Below, piece by piece: positions 52,842 to 61,589 of a stretch of 64,000 nucleotides of DNA; the stretch's first letter is position 1; the number at the start of each line of letters is the position of its first letter. The notes below the pieces were generated by a model, which was not told where the DNA came from, did no database searches, and saw only the letters and a program-made list of their open reading frames with translations. Origin of the DNA: Vreelandella subglaciescola (GTDB lineage: Bacteria; Pseudomonadota; Gammaproteobacteria; Pseudomonadales; Halomonadaceae); the NCBI RefSeq assembly GCF_900142895.1, contig NZ_LT670847.1, forward strand, positions 1,674,001 to 1,738,000, written 5' to 3'. Position numbers and translations under genes: made by a program.

Positions 52842-54196
52842 GCGCTCAGGGCGCGCAGCGCATCGCCGTCATCGGCAGCGGCATCAGCGGCATGGCCGCC
52901 GGCTGGTATCTTTCCGCACGCCACGAAGTGACGCTGTTTGAGGCCGCCTCGCGCCTTGGCGGGCACACCGCCACGGTGGACGTCGCCGTCAACGGCAACG
53001 ACTACGCCATCGATACCGGCTTTATCGTCTTCAACGACTGGACCTACCCGCACTTTCAGCGTCTGCTGGAGGCGCTTGAGGTGCCTGCACAGCCCACCGA
53101 AATGAGCTTTTCGGTGCACGAAACCGAGCGCGACTTCGAGTACAACGGCCACACCCTGAGTTCGCTGTTTGCCCAGCGGCGCAACCTGGTGTCGCCCGCG
53201 TTCTACCGCTTGCTGCGCGAGATCATGCGCTTTAACCGCGAGGCTACCCGGGATCTTGACCAGCAGCAGCTGGAAAGCGCCATGACGCTGGGCGACTATC
53301 TTGACCAGAACGGCTACGGCGACGCCTTCCAGCGCCGCTACCTGCTGCCCATGGGTGCCGCCATCTGGTCGGCCAGCCTTGACGACCTGCGCGGCTTTCC
53401 GCTGGCGTTTTTCGTGCGCTTTTTTCGCAATCACGGGCTGTTATCGCTCACCAACCGGCCCCAGTGGTACACCGTGGCAGGCGGCTCCCGGGCGTATATT
53501 CCCGCACTGACCGCGCCCTACGCCGAGCGTATCCGCCTGAATACGCCGGTCACAGCGATCACCCGGGACACCACGGGAGTCACTGTCACCACGGCGTCGG
53601 GCAGCGAACGCTTTGACCGCGTGGTGCTGGCCTGCCACGCCGATCAGGCGCTGGCGTTGCTGGTTGATGCCTCCCCCGCCGAGCGCGACGTGCTGGGCGC
53701 CATGCCCTATCAGGACAACGAGGTAGTGCTGCACACCGACACCCGCCTGCTGCCACGGCGCCGCCGCGCCTGGGCGAGCTGGAACTATCGCCTTGACCGG
53801 CGTGGTGTCCGTGACGGCGTCTCGGTAACCTACAACATGAACATTCTCCAGCGCCTGAATGCCGATACCACCTTTTGCGTCACCCTCAACGACAGCGCCA
53901 GCGTTGACCCAACGCAGGTACTGGGGCGCTTCACTTACGCCCACCCGCGCTTCACGCTGGAAGGCCAGGCCGCGCAGGCGCGCCACGGCGAGATTTGCGG
54001 TGCACCGGCGACCCACGGGCGCACCCACTTTTGCGGCGCCTACTGGCGCAACGGCTTTCACGAAGACGGCGTATGGAGCGCGCTACGCGTGGCGCGGGCA
54101 CTCGGCTGCGACGAACCCGCCGTCCCCCCGGCGGCGCCCACGGCGCTGCCCGCCCATGACTTATTACCCGACGCCGGGCCGGGAGATATGGGATGA
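52838..54196 (+). CDS. FAD-dependent amine-oxidase-like protein
   Basis: The 452-residue protein has VIGSGISGMAAGWYL (11-25), FEAASRLGGHTATVD (34-48) and IDTGFIVFNDWTYPHF, all typical of the flavin amine oxidase/desaturase superfamily. It matches the FAD domain found fused to the N-terminus of plant cyclopropane fatty acid synthases and found separately next to DUF1365 and cfa genes in bacteria. A role in oxidising or desaturating acyl chains is inferred. It overlaps both neighbours by four bases. Confidence 0.9.
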   Translation: MSAQGAQRIAVIGSGISGMAAGWYLSARHEVTLFEAASRLGGHTATVDVAVNGNDYAIDTGFIVFNDWTYPHFQRLLEALEVPAQPTEMSFSVHETERDFEYNGHTLSSLFAQRRNLVSPAFYRLLREIMRFNREATRDLDQQQLESAMTLGDYLDQNGYGDAFQRRYLLPMGAAIWSASLDDLRGFPLAFFVRFFRNHGLLSLTNRPQWYTVAGGSRAYIPALTAPYAERIRLNTPVTAITRDTTGVTVTTASGSERFDRVVLACHADQALALLVDASPAERDVLGAMPYQDNEVVLHTDTRLLPRRRRAWASWNYRLDRRGVRDGVSVTYNMNILQRLNADTTFCVTLNDSASVDPTQVLGRFTYAHPRFTLEGQAAQARHGEICGAPATHGRTHFCGAYWRNGFHEDGVWSALRVARALGCDEPAVPPAAPTALPAHDLLPDAGPGDMG

Positions 54197-55032
54197 CACA
54201 GCGCACCGTAGCCGCCCCCAATGCCGACCTCCAGCGTTCACAGGTACGCTCACGCGTGTATCGCGGCACCCTGCGCCACCGGCGCTTTACACCCTGCCGG
54301 CACGAATTCGCCTATCAGGTATGGATGGCGTGGCTTGACCTCGACGAGCTGCCCGCACTGTTTGACGGCGTGCCCGGCTTCAGCGCCCGTCGCCCGGCGC
54401 TGGCGCGCTTTCGCCGCGAAGACTATCTGGCGCCGGCGGATATCCCGCTGAAGGACGCCGTGCGCCAGCGCCTGACCGACGAGCTGGGCGACGCCCCCGA
54501 CGGGCGCATTTGCGTGCTCACCCAGCTGCGCGTGCTGGGAGCGGTGTTCAACCCCGTCACCCTGTACTACGCCTTTGATCGCGACGACCGCCTGGCCGCG
54601 ATACTCGGCGAGGTCACCAACATGCCGTGGCGCGAGCGCACCGGCTATGCCGCCGCCGTTGACCCGTCCCGCCACAGCCACGCCGCCCGCTTTGCCAAAG
54701 CCATGCACGTTTCGCCGTTCAACCCCATGGCCATGACCTACCGCTGGCGCTTCAACACCCCCGGCGAGCGGCTGATGATGCACATGGAAAACTGGGCCGC
54801 CGACGAACAGGGCATTGAGCGCCGCCACTTTGACGCCACGCTCACGCTGACGGGCGCGCCGGCCACGCGGCGCGCGCTCACCGGCACGCTTGCCCGCCAG
54901 CCGTGGATGAGCCTGAAAACGCTGGCCGGCATTCATCTGCAGGCGCTCAACCTATGGCGCAAACGCGCGCCCATTTACGACCACCCCGGCCCTCATAACG
55001 ATTCGAAAAACCATCGGGAGACGCCACGATGA
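54193..55032 (+). CDS. DUF1365 domain protein
   Basis: The 279-residue protein matches DUF1365: VYRGTLRHRRFTPCRHEFAY at the start, the NPVTLYYAFDRDDRLAAILGEV stretch (in two pieces) and HVSPFNPMAMTYRWRF. The biochemical function is not established, but it co-occurs strongly with the FAD protein and the Cfa-like methyltransferase. It is coupled on both sides by ATGA overlaps. Confidence 0.9.
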   Translation: MTQRTVAAPNADLQRSQVRSRVYRGTLRHRRFTPCRHEFAYQVWMAWLDLDELPALFDGVPGFSARRPALARFRREDYLAPADIPLKDAVRQRLTDELGDAPDGRICVLTQLRVLGAVFNPVTLYYAFDRDDRLAAILGEVTNMPWRERTGYAAAVDPSRHSHAARFAKAMHVSPFNPMAMTYRWRFNTPGERLMMHMENWAADEQGIERRHFDATLTLTGAPATRRALTGTLARQPWMSLKTLAGIHLQALNLWRKRAPIYDHPGPHNDSKNHRETPR

Positions 55033-56297
55033 CGAGCGTAAACTCACTTCCCGCCGCCCGTCAGGCAGCCCCCCACAATCGCCTGACGCGCTGGCTCAAA
55101 CCGCGCTTGCTCAAACAGCTTGATGCGCTTCAGGGCGGCACCATCACGCTGGTGGAAGACGGCGTAAGCCGGCGTCTGGGCCAGGGCGGGGCGCTTGAAG
55201 CGACCGTGGTCATTCGTCATCCGCGCGCATGGAAACGCCTCGCGCTGGGCGGCACCGTCGGCGCCGGCGAAGCCTATATGGACGGCGACTGGGAAGCCGA
55301 TGATCTGGTAGCACTGGTACGGCTGTTTGCCGCCAATCTGGAGCGGGTCAACGCGCGGATGGAAAACGGCAGCGCCCGGCTGGCGCGCTGGCTGCTGGCC
55401 GGCGCCTATCGCCTGCAGCGCAACAGCGCCAAGGGGTCGCGGCGCAACATTGCCGCCCACTACGACATCGGCAACGCGCTTTTCGCCACCTTTCTGGACC
55501 GCAACCACTGGATGTACTCAAGTGCGGTATTCCCCCGCCCCGAGGCAAGCCTTGAGGAGGCGTCCACCTACAAGCTCGACCGCATGCTCGACAAGCTCGA
55601 CGTGCGCCCCGAGCACCACCTGCTGGAAATCGGCACCGGCTGGGGCGGGCTGGCCATTCACGCCGCCCGCACCCGCGGCTGCCGAGTGACCACCACCACG
55701 ATCTCCGACGAGCAGCACGCCCACACCGCACGGCGCATTGAAGAAGAGGGGCTGGGTGAGCGCATCACCCTGCTGAAAGAAGACTATCGCGCGCTGACCG
55801 GCACCTACGACCGGCTGATTTCGGTGGAGATGATCGAAGCCGTGGGCCATCAATATCTGGATACCTATCTGGCCAAGATCGACAGCCTGCTGACCGCCGA
55901 CGGCCAAGCCATGCTGCAGGCCATCACCATTCGCGACCAGCGCTTTGAGTCTGCCAAGCGCGAAATGGATTTCATCAAGCGCTATATTTTTCCCGGCGGC
56001 TTTCTGCCCTCGCACCACGCCATTCTCACCAGCCTGTCGCGCAAAACCACGCTTAACGCGCTGGCGCTGGACGACATCGGCCTGCACTACGCGCGCACGC
56101 TGCGCGAATGGCGTCATCGCTTTGAAGCACAGCTGGAACAGGTGCGCGCGCTGGGCTACGACGAACGCTTTATCCGCATGTGGCGCTACTACCTGTGCTA
56201 CTGCGAAGGCGGTTTTCTCGAACGCTCCATCGGCACCTGCCAGCTGCTGCTGGCCAAGCCCGGCGCACGCCCGGTGATGCCTGCCGCTGCGCCATGA
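55029..56297 (+). CDS. cfa: Cyclopropane-fatty-acid synthase-like SAM methyltransferase
   Basis: The 422-residue protein belongs to the mycolic/cyclopropane fatty acid synthase family, which methylates double bonds of phospholipid acyl chains. The SAM site is LLEIGTGWGG (198-207). Glu270 (VEMIEAVG) and Tyr354 (GLHYARTL) correspond to conserved active-site residues. YSSA at 163-166 stands where E. coli Cfa has YSCA, so the active-site Cys is Ser165. FIKRYIFPGGFLPS is conserved. The product could be cyclopropane or another methylated acyl chain (for example furan fatty acid precursors). Symbol given for family, not proven product. Confidence 0.85.
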   Translation: MTSVNSLPAARQAAPHNRLTRWLKPRLLKQLDALQGGTITLVEDGVSRRLGQGGALEATVVIRHPRAWKRLALGGTVGAGEAYMDGDWEADDLVALVRLFAANLERVNARMENGSARLARWLLAGAYRLQRNSAKGSRRNIAAHYDIGNALFATFLDRNHWMYSSAVFPRPEASLEEASTYKLDRMLDKLDVRPEHHLLEIGTGWGGLAIHAARTRGCRVTTTTISDEQHAHTARRIEEEGLGERITLLKEDYRALTGTYDRLISVEMIEAVGHQYLDTYLAKIDSLLTADGQAMLQAITIRDQRFESAKREMDFIKRYIFPGGFLPSHHAILTSLSRKTTLNALALDDIGLHYARTLREWRHRFEAQLEQVRALGYDERFIRMWRYYLCYCEGGFLERSIGTCQLLLAKPGARPVMPAAAP

Positions 56298-56812
56298 AAC
56301 GCCTCTGGCCGCTTTCGCACCGGGGCCGCGCGCTGCTATTCAACGCGCTGGCGTTCGAGGCCGGCTGGTTGGCCTGCGTGCTGGGTGGCTCAACCGTGGC
56401 GCTGGGGGCAGGTGTCCTGCTGATCGGCTTTCATCTGTGGCGGGTGGCCGATAGCGGGGAGTGGCGTTTGCTGGGCGGGCTTGCCCTGGCGGGGCTCTGC
56501 ATTGACGGCGGCTTCGCACTGGCCGGCGGCTTTACCTTCAACGAGGCAGCGCAGCCCGTATGGGATGCCGGGCCGTTGCCGCTGTGGCTCTGGATGCTGT
56601 GGCCGCTGTTTGCCACCTTGGTGCGTCATTCGCTTGATTGGCTGTGGCGCTATCCATGGCTAGCGACACTTTGCGGCGGTACGGGCGGCGCGCTTTCCTA
56701 CTACGGCGGCAGCGTGCTGGCGGGCGTGGAGCTGGCCGTTTGGCTGCTGCCCGCCGAGGCGCTGGTGTGGGCGCTGTTATGCGCGCTGCTGTCGTACCAT
56801 AAGCGCGGCTAA
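56294..56812 (+). CDS. DUF2878 family membrane protein
   Basis: The 172-residue protein has four to six hydrophobic segments (about 12-28, 30-46, 60-77, 92-108, 122-140, 145-165) and resembles DUF2878 proteins that end photolyase-cfa clusters in other gammaproteobacteria. Function unknown. The ATG at 56294 overlaps the cfa stop (ATGA), so it is the last member of the coupled chain. It converges on the GGDEF-EAL gene 12 bases away. Confidence 0.8.
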   Translation: MKRLWPLSHRGRALLFNALAFEAGWLACVLGGSTVALGAGVLLIGFHLWRVADSGEWRLLGGLALAGLCIDGGFALAGGFTFNEAAQPVWDAGPLPLWLWMLWPLFATLVRHSLDWLWRYPWLATLCGGTGGALSYYGGSVLAGVELAVWLLPAEALVWALLCALLSYHKRG

Positions 56813-56824
56813 ACCCACGCTCTG

Positions 56825-58684
56825 CTACATGGCCTGCTGCATCTGCGCGGTTTCAACCTGCGGCTGGGCTTCGGTCAGCCAGCGCGCTTCCAGCTCGGTC
56901 ACCGGCAGCGGACGGGAAAAATAAAAGCCCTGCACGGATTCACAGCCGGCATCAATCAAGAACTGCCGCTGCACCTGGGTTTCCACGCCTTCGGCCACCA
57001 CGGAAAGCCCCATGCCTTCGGCCATGGCTAGTACGGCCTTGACGATCGCGGCATCGGCCACGCTGTCGGGCAGCTCGCGGATAAAAGCGCGGTCAAGCTT
57101 GACCTTGTCCACCGGCAAGCGCTTCAAATAACCCAGCGACGAATAGCCAGTGCCAAAGTCGTCAATGGCCAGAGGAAAGCCCAGCCCCCGCAGCGTTTCC
57201 AGCCGGGGCCCCATGTCGCCGGCGCGTTCGTCAAGCAGCACGGACTCGGTCAGTTCAAGGCCGATCTGCGACGGCATAAGGTGGTAGCGCTTTAAACAGC
57301 CGGCCAGCTGGCTTTCCAGATCACCCTGAAACAGCTGCAGCGCCGAGATATTCACCCACACGGTGGTATCGGGCATGGCCGTATTCTGCCAGTGGGCCTG
57401 CTGGGCGCAGGCCTTTTCCACCACCCAGGAGCCCAGCTCAGCCATCAGCCCGTGACGCTCGGCCAGCGGGATGAAGTCCCCCGGTGAAATCATGCCGTCG
57501 CGCGGATGACGCCAGCGTATCAGCGCCTCCATGCCGGTCAGCGCCCCGGTAGCAGGATGGTGCTGGGACTGGTAGAAAAGCTCCAGCTGATCACCGGCCA
57601 CCAGCGCCGCACGTAAATCGCTCACCAGCGCCAGCTGCGGATTATCCTGCTGGTCAAGCGCCGGGCGAAACCGCAGGCTGTGATTGCGCCCCTGACGCTT
57701 GGCGCTGTAAAGCGCCGATTCCAGCCGTTGAAACAGCACGCCCGAATCGCGCCCGTCTTCCGGCGCGCGGCAGCTGCCCATGGTCAGCCCCAGCCGCAGG
57801 GTCTGCTGGTTGATATCAAATGGGCGGCACATGTGCTCGCGCAGCCCGGCCATCCAGTCGTCGTGATCGTCAAAGGTGGTGGTGCGAATCACCAGAAACT
57901 CGTCGCCCCCCAGACGCCCCACCACGCTGCCGGCCACGTGGCCCGCCAGGCGCTGCGCAAAGCGCCCCAGCAGGCGGTCGCCTTCTTCCACGCCGAAGCT
58001 GTCGTTGACGATTTTCAAGCCGTCGATATCAATCAGCGCCATATCCAGGCTTTCGCCGGCGCGCAGGTGGCGCAGCCGCGAGGCCATCAGATCGTGCAGT
58101 CGCCGGCGATTGGGCAGCCCGGTCAGCGGGTCTTCAAAGCCGATGCGCCGCAGATCATTTTCACGCGCTTTCTGGGCCGAAATATCGGCATACAGGCCGA
58201 TAAAGTGGCTGATTTCGCCGCGCTTGTCGGTCACCGCGCGAATCTTGACCCATTCCGGATATTCATCGCCGTGCTTACGCCGGCTCCACATTTCGCCTTC
58301 CCAGCGTCCGGTGGTGCGCAGCGTCTGCCAGAACTTCTGGTAAAACGCTTTATCGTGGCGCGCGGCAGACAGCGTTTCGAGCTGGCGCCCGATAATTTCA
58401 GCGCTGGTAAACCCGGTGATTTCAGTAAACGCCGGATTAACCGCCAGCACGCGGTTCTGCGCGTCGCTGACCACCACGGCGTCGCCGGCAAGGCTGATGG
58501 CATCCTGAGACAACCGGGCGCGCTGGCGCTGTGTGAGCACCTGCCGCCAGGCGTCCCACATACCGATGGCCACCACGCCTGCCGCCACCATGCGCATAGC
58601 CACACCGGGGATCCAGATGCAGGCCGGCAGCGCCACAAGCGCTGCCCACACCAACGGACGGTTGAGTGAAACATAAGGCCACAT
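56825..58684 (-). CDS. PAS-GGDEF-EAL cyclic-di-GMP signalling protein
   Basis: The 619-residue protein has two N-terminal membrane segments (about 9-28 and 30-43), a PAS domain (60-170; no LOV-type cysteine motif), a GGDEF domain with intact RLGGDEF (257-263) and an EAL domain with MEALIRWRHP (385-394) and later DDFGTGYSSLGYLKRLP. Both catalytic signatures look active, so it may be a diguanylate cyclase, a phosphodiesterase or both; the EAL domain is often dominant in such hybrids. The ATG at 58684 was chosen; AAGGA lies 12 bases upstream. An in-frame TTG at 58696 is less likely. Confidence 0.92.
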   Translation of the reverse strand: MWPYVSLNRPLVWAALVALPACIWIPGVAMRMVAAGVVAIGMWDAWRQVLTQRQRARLSQDAISLAGDAVVVSDAQNRVLAVNPAFTEITGFTSAEIIGRQLETLSAARHDKAFYQKFWQTLRTTGRWEGEMWSRRKHGDEYPEWVKIRAVTDKRGEISHFIGLYADISAQKARENDLRRIGFEDPLTGLPNRRRLHDLMASRLRHLRAGESLDMALIDIDGLKIVNDSFGVEEGDRLLGRFAQRLAGHVAGSVVGRLGGDEFLVIRTTTFDDHDDWMAGLREHMCRPFDINQQTLRLGLTMGSCRAPEDGRDSGVLFQRLESALYSAKRQGRNHSLRFRPALDQQDNPQLALVSDLRAALVAGDQLELFYQSQHHPATGALTGMEALIRWRHPRDGMISPGDFIPLAERHGLMAELGSWVVEKACAQQAHWQNTAMPDTTVWVNISALQLFQGDLESQLAGCLKRYHLMPSQIGLELTESVLLDERAGDMGPRLETLRGLGFPLAIDDFGTGYSSLGYLKRLPVDKVKLDRAFIRELPDSVADAAIVKAVLAMAEGMGLSVVAEGVETQVQRQFLIDAGCESVQGFYFSRPLPVTELEARWLTEAQPQVETAQMQQAM

Positions 58685-59003
58685 GAAAATTGGCAATCCT
58701 TGAAAGTGAATCGTAACGGCGGCGCACTTATGATGCGGCGCTGCGCCCGTGGATGCCCAGCATTAAGTTAATAATGCGTTTATTGTGCTAAAAAATTCAA
58801 ACGCTTTACATGAAAAAGCACTCACTTTTCTATCGGCCGATGAGTAAAAAACTATAGCCTGGCGGTTAAAGCCGAGGGCAGACGTGCATTAAAGTGTTTC
58901 GGGAAGTAGACTAGACGTGGCCTTGCGGGTCGCGTCCCGGAACCCTGCTTCGGCACAGGTGCCGCACGCGGCCTACAATAATTTCGATACTTGGAACGAT
59001 TCA
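58685..59003. other. Spacer between the c-di-GMP gene and fabA
   Basis: This 319-base divergent region holds no credible gene. It is AT-rich in its first half (58750-58860). GGCAC-AG-GTGCC forms a small palindrome at 58952-58963, and TACAAT at 58974-58979 is a possible -10 box 25 bases before the fabA start. A FabR or FadR site was looked for and not convincingly found. Confidence 0.5.
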
Positions 59004-59519
59004 GTGACCAAGCAATACTCTTTTGATCGCGAAGACCTGCTGACCTGCTCGCGCGGCGAGCTTTTTGGTCCAGGCAACGCACAGCTTCCGGCACCTAATA
59101 TGCTGATGCTTGACCGCATTACGCATATCAGCGAGTCCGGTGGCGAATCCGACAAAGGCGAGCTAATTGCCGAGCTGGATATCAGCCCTGACCTATGGTT
59201 TTTTGACTGCCATTTTCCCGGTGATCCGGTAATGCCCGGCTGTTTGGGGCTCGATGCCATGTGGCAGCTGGTGGGCTTTTATCTCGGCTGGCTTGGCCAC
59301 CCGGGTCGCGGCCGCGCGCTTGGCTGCGGCGACGTCAAGTTTTCCGGCCAGATTCTGCCCGAGGCGAAAAAAGTCACCTACCGTATCAACATTAAGCGCG
59401 TAATTACGCGGCGTCTGATTCTGGGTATGGCCGACGGTACGGTTTCCGTCGACGGGCGCGATATTTATCAGGCTAACGACTTGCGCGTTGGCCTATTTAC
59501 CTCCACCGCGAACTTTTAA
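59004..59519 (+). CDS. fabA: 3-hydroxydecanoyl-ACP dehydratase/isomerase FabA
   Basis: FabA dehydrates 3-hydroxydecanoyl-ACP and isomerises the trans-2 bond to cis-3, the branch point of anaerobic unsaturated fatty acid synthesis. From the GTG at 59004 it has 171 residues, with the catalytic His70 (FDCHFPGDP) and Asp84 (GLDAMWQ) at the positions found in E. coli. A longer in-frame upstream reading would add 29 atypical residues and is rejected. It is followed 12 bases later by fabB. Confidence 0.95.
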   Translation: MTKQYSFDREDLLTCSRGELFGPGNAQLPAPNMLMLDRITHISESGGESDKGELIAELDISPDLWFFDCHFPGDPVMPGCLGLDAMWQLVGFYLGWLGHPGRGRALGCGDVKFSGQILPEAKKVTYRINIKRVITRRLILGMADGTVSVDGRDIYQANDLRVGLFTSTANF

Positions 59520-59531
59520 CAGGAGGCTCCC

Positions 59532-60749
59532 ATGCGACGAGTGGTAGTCACCGGCCTGGGCATCGTGTCGTGCCTGGGCAACGATCAGCAACAGGTGTTG
59601 GACGCGCTGAAAAACGGCCGCAGCGGTATTCGCTTTAAACAAGCGTATGCCGATCTGGGGTTTCGCAGCCACATCGCCGGTAGCGTCGACATTGACTTAG
59701 AAGCGCTCATTGACCGCAAACTGCGCCGTTTTATGGGCGATGCGGCGGCGTATGCCTACGTCTCGATGGCCCAGGCGATCGAAGACTCGGGGCTGACGCA
59801 CGAGCAGGTCTCCAACGAACGTACCGGGTTGATCGCCGGCTCCGGCGGCGCGTCAAGCGCCAACCAAGTCGAAGCCGCCGATATACTGCGCGACAAGGGG
59901 CTGCGCCGGGTGGGCCCTTACCGGGTCACCCGCACCATGGGCAGCACCGTCTCCGCCTGCCTGTCCACGCCGTTCAAGATCAAGGGCGTTAATTACTCGA
60001 TTTCCTCGGCCTGCGCCACATCAGCACACTGTATTGGCAGCGCCATGGAACAAATCCAGCTAGGCAAGCAGGATGTGGTCTTTGCCGGCGGCGGCGAGGA
60101 AGAACACTGGACGCTGTCCTGCCTGTTCGACGCCATGGGTGCGCTTTCGACCCACTACAACGACACCCCGGACAAGGCCTCGCGCCCCTACGATCAGGCG
60201 CGTGACGGTTTTGTGATTGCCGGCGGTGGCGGCATGCTGGTGCTTGAAGAGCTTGAGCACGCCCGTGCCCGCGGCGCCAAAATCTACGGCGAGCTAGTGG
60301 GCTACGGCGCCACCTCTGACGGTCACGACATGGTCGCGCCGTCCGGCGAAGGTGCTACACGCTGCATGCGTCAGGCCATGGCCACCGTCGACGGCGATAT
60401 CGACTACATCAATACCCACGGCACCTCGACGCCGGTGGGCGATGTAGCCGAGCTCAAGGCCGTGCGTGAAGTCTTTGGTGACACCACCCCGGCGATGAGC
60501 TCAACCAAGTCGCTAACTGGACACTCCTTGGGCGCTACCGGCGTGCAGGAAGCCATCTACTCCCTGCTGATGATGCAGCACGAGTTTGTGGCGGCCTCGG
60601 CTAACGTGGACACCCTCGACGAGCAGGCCGACGGCTTTGATATCGTCACACAGCGCCGCGATGGCGTCCGGCTGGAGCGCGTGCTTTCCAACAGCTTTGG
60701 CTTTGGCGGCACCAACGCTTGCCTGGTATTTGAGCGCATGACGGATTAA
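59532..60749 (+). CDS. fabB: Beta-ketoacyl-ACP synthase I FabB
   Basis: FabB elongates the cis-3-decenoyl-ACP made by FabA. The 405-residue thiolase-fold protein has the active Cys161 ([11 protein letters not shown]) and the His residues of [11 protein letters not shown] and [15 protein letters not shown] precedes the ATG. With fabA it forms the standard unsaturated fatty acid operon and supplies the cis-vaccenate that a Cfa-type enzyme would use. Confidence 0.97.
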   Translation: MRRVVVTGLGIVSCLGNDQQQVLDALKNGRSGIRFKQAYADLGFRSHIAGSVDIDLEALIDRKLRRFMGDAAAYAYVSMAQAIEDSGLTHEQVSNERTGLIAGSGGASSANQVEAADILRDKGLRRVGPYRVTRTMGSTVSACLSTPFKIKGVNYSISSACATSAHCIGSAMEQIQLGKQDVVFAGGGEEEHWTLSCLFDAMGALSTHYNDTPDKASRPYDQARDGFVIAGGGGMLVLEELEHARARGAKIYGELVGYGATSDGHDMVAPSGEGATRCMRQAMATVDGDIDYINTHGTSTPVGDVAELKAVREVFGDTTPAMSSTKSLTGHSLGATGVQEAIYSLLMMQHEFVAASANVDTLDEQADGFDIVTQRRDGVRLERVLSNSFGFGGTNACLVFERMTD

Positions 60750-60773
60750 TCCATCGCCCGCGTTCACGCACAT

Positions 60774-60801
60774 AAAAACGGCGCCGAAAGGCGCCGTTTT
60801 T
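60774..60801. terminator. Bidirectional Rho-independent terminator between fabB and the acyltransferase gene
   Basis: AAAAACGGCGCC and GGCGCCGTTTTT form a perfect 12-base-pair stem with a four-base GAAA loop. A-run and T-run on both sides allow it to terminate fabB on the plus strand and the convergent gene ending at 60834 on the minus strand. Confidence 0.93.
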
Positions 60802-60833
60802 ATAGGTATCTGTTCGTTTAGGTATCGTTTCTT

Positions 60834-61589
60834 TTAATGCGCCTTTTTCGCGGCCGCCGGGCGCTCAGGGCGCGGCACGTCGGAAATCTCGCGCAGCTGG
60901 CCTTCGACCCATTCCTCAACTTCGGCGATTACCGTGTCCGGTGTTTTGCCGACGGTTGTAATCGGTGCGCCGATGCGTACGCGCAATACGCCCGGGCGCT
61001 TGACCCAGTGGCGCCCCGGCCAACGCTCGCCGGCATTGTGTGCCACCGGTAGCACCGGCACGCCGGCACGGCAAGCAATGATAGTGCCACTTTTGTTGTA
61101 GCGCTTATAAACCCCGGGATCAACGCGGGTGCCCTCAGGGAAAATCAGCACCGAAAGCCCGCTGTTCAATCGCTCAACGCCCTGAGACAGCACCTGCTTT
61201 AACGCCCGCGACGGGCGCGAGCGATCAAGGCTGATCGGACGCAGCAGGCGCAGCCCCCAGCCAAAGATGGGAATCCGCAGCAGTTCACGTTTGAGCACTG
61301 TGCATACCGGCGGCATCATCACCTGCAAAAACACGGTTTCCCATTCGCACTGGTGGTTGGCCTGAATCACGCAGGGGCCGTTTGGCAGGTTTTCACGCCC
61401 CTGAATGTCGTAGCGCACGCCGCAGGCCAGCTGAAACCAGCGGATAAGAAAGTGGTTATACAAATTAAGCAGGCCGTAACGCCGGGCCAGCGGTAAAAAC
61501 GGCGCGATGGGCAGCAGAAAAATGCCGCTGGCGAGCACCCCGGCAAAGTAGCCGAGATAAAAAACGCCGCTACGCAGTACGTCAATCAC
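60834..61589 (-). CDS. 1-acyl-sn-glycerol-3-phosphate acyltransferase (PlsC family)
   Basis: The enzyme family acylates lysophosphatidate in phospholipid synthesis. The 251-residue protein has an N-terminal membrane helix (about 8-34), the catalytic HX4E motif (His79-Glu84 in NHQCEWET, a common variant of HX4D) and FPEGTR (150-155). The GTG at 61589 overlaps the stop of the preceding gene (GTGA) and gives the family length; an upstream in-frame ATG would add an Arg-rich run. It may be a second PlsC-like enzyme. Confidence 0.87.
   Translation of the reverse strand: MIDVLRSGVFYLGYFAGVLASGIFLLPIAPFLPLARRYGLLNLYNHFLIRWFQLACGVRYDIQGRENLPNGPCVIQANHQCEWETVFLQVMMPPVCTVLKRELLRIPIFGWGLRLLRPISLDRSRPSRALKQVLSQGVERLNSGLSVLIFPEGTRVDPGVYKRYNKSGTIIACRAGVPVLPVAHNAGERWPGRHWVKRPGVLRVRIGAPITTVGKTPDTVIAEVEEWVEGQLREISDVPRPERPAAAKKAH

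Noticed and set aside
56825..58684. The PAS domain of the GGDEF-EAL protein as the LOV partner of the LitR-like regulator
   Set aside because: It lacks the conserved Cys-containing GxNCRFLQ-type motif of LOV domains.
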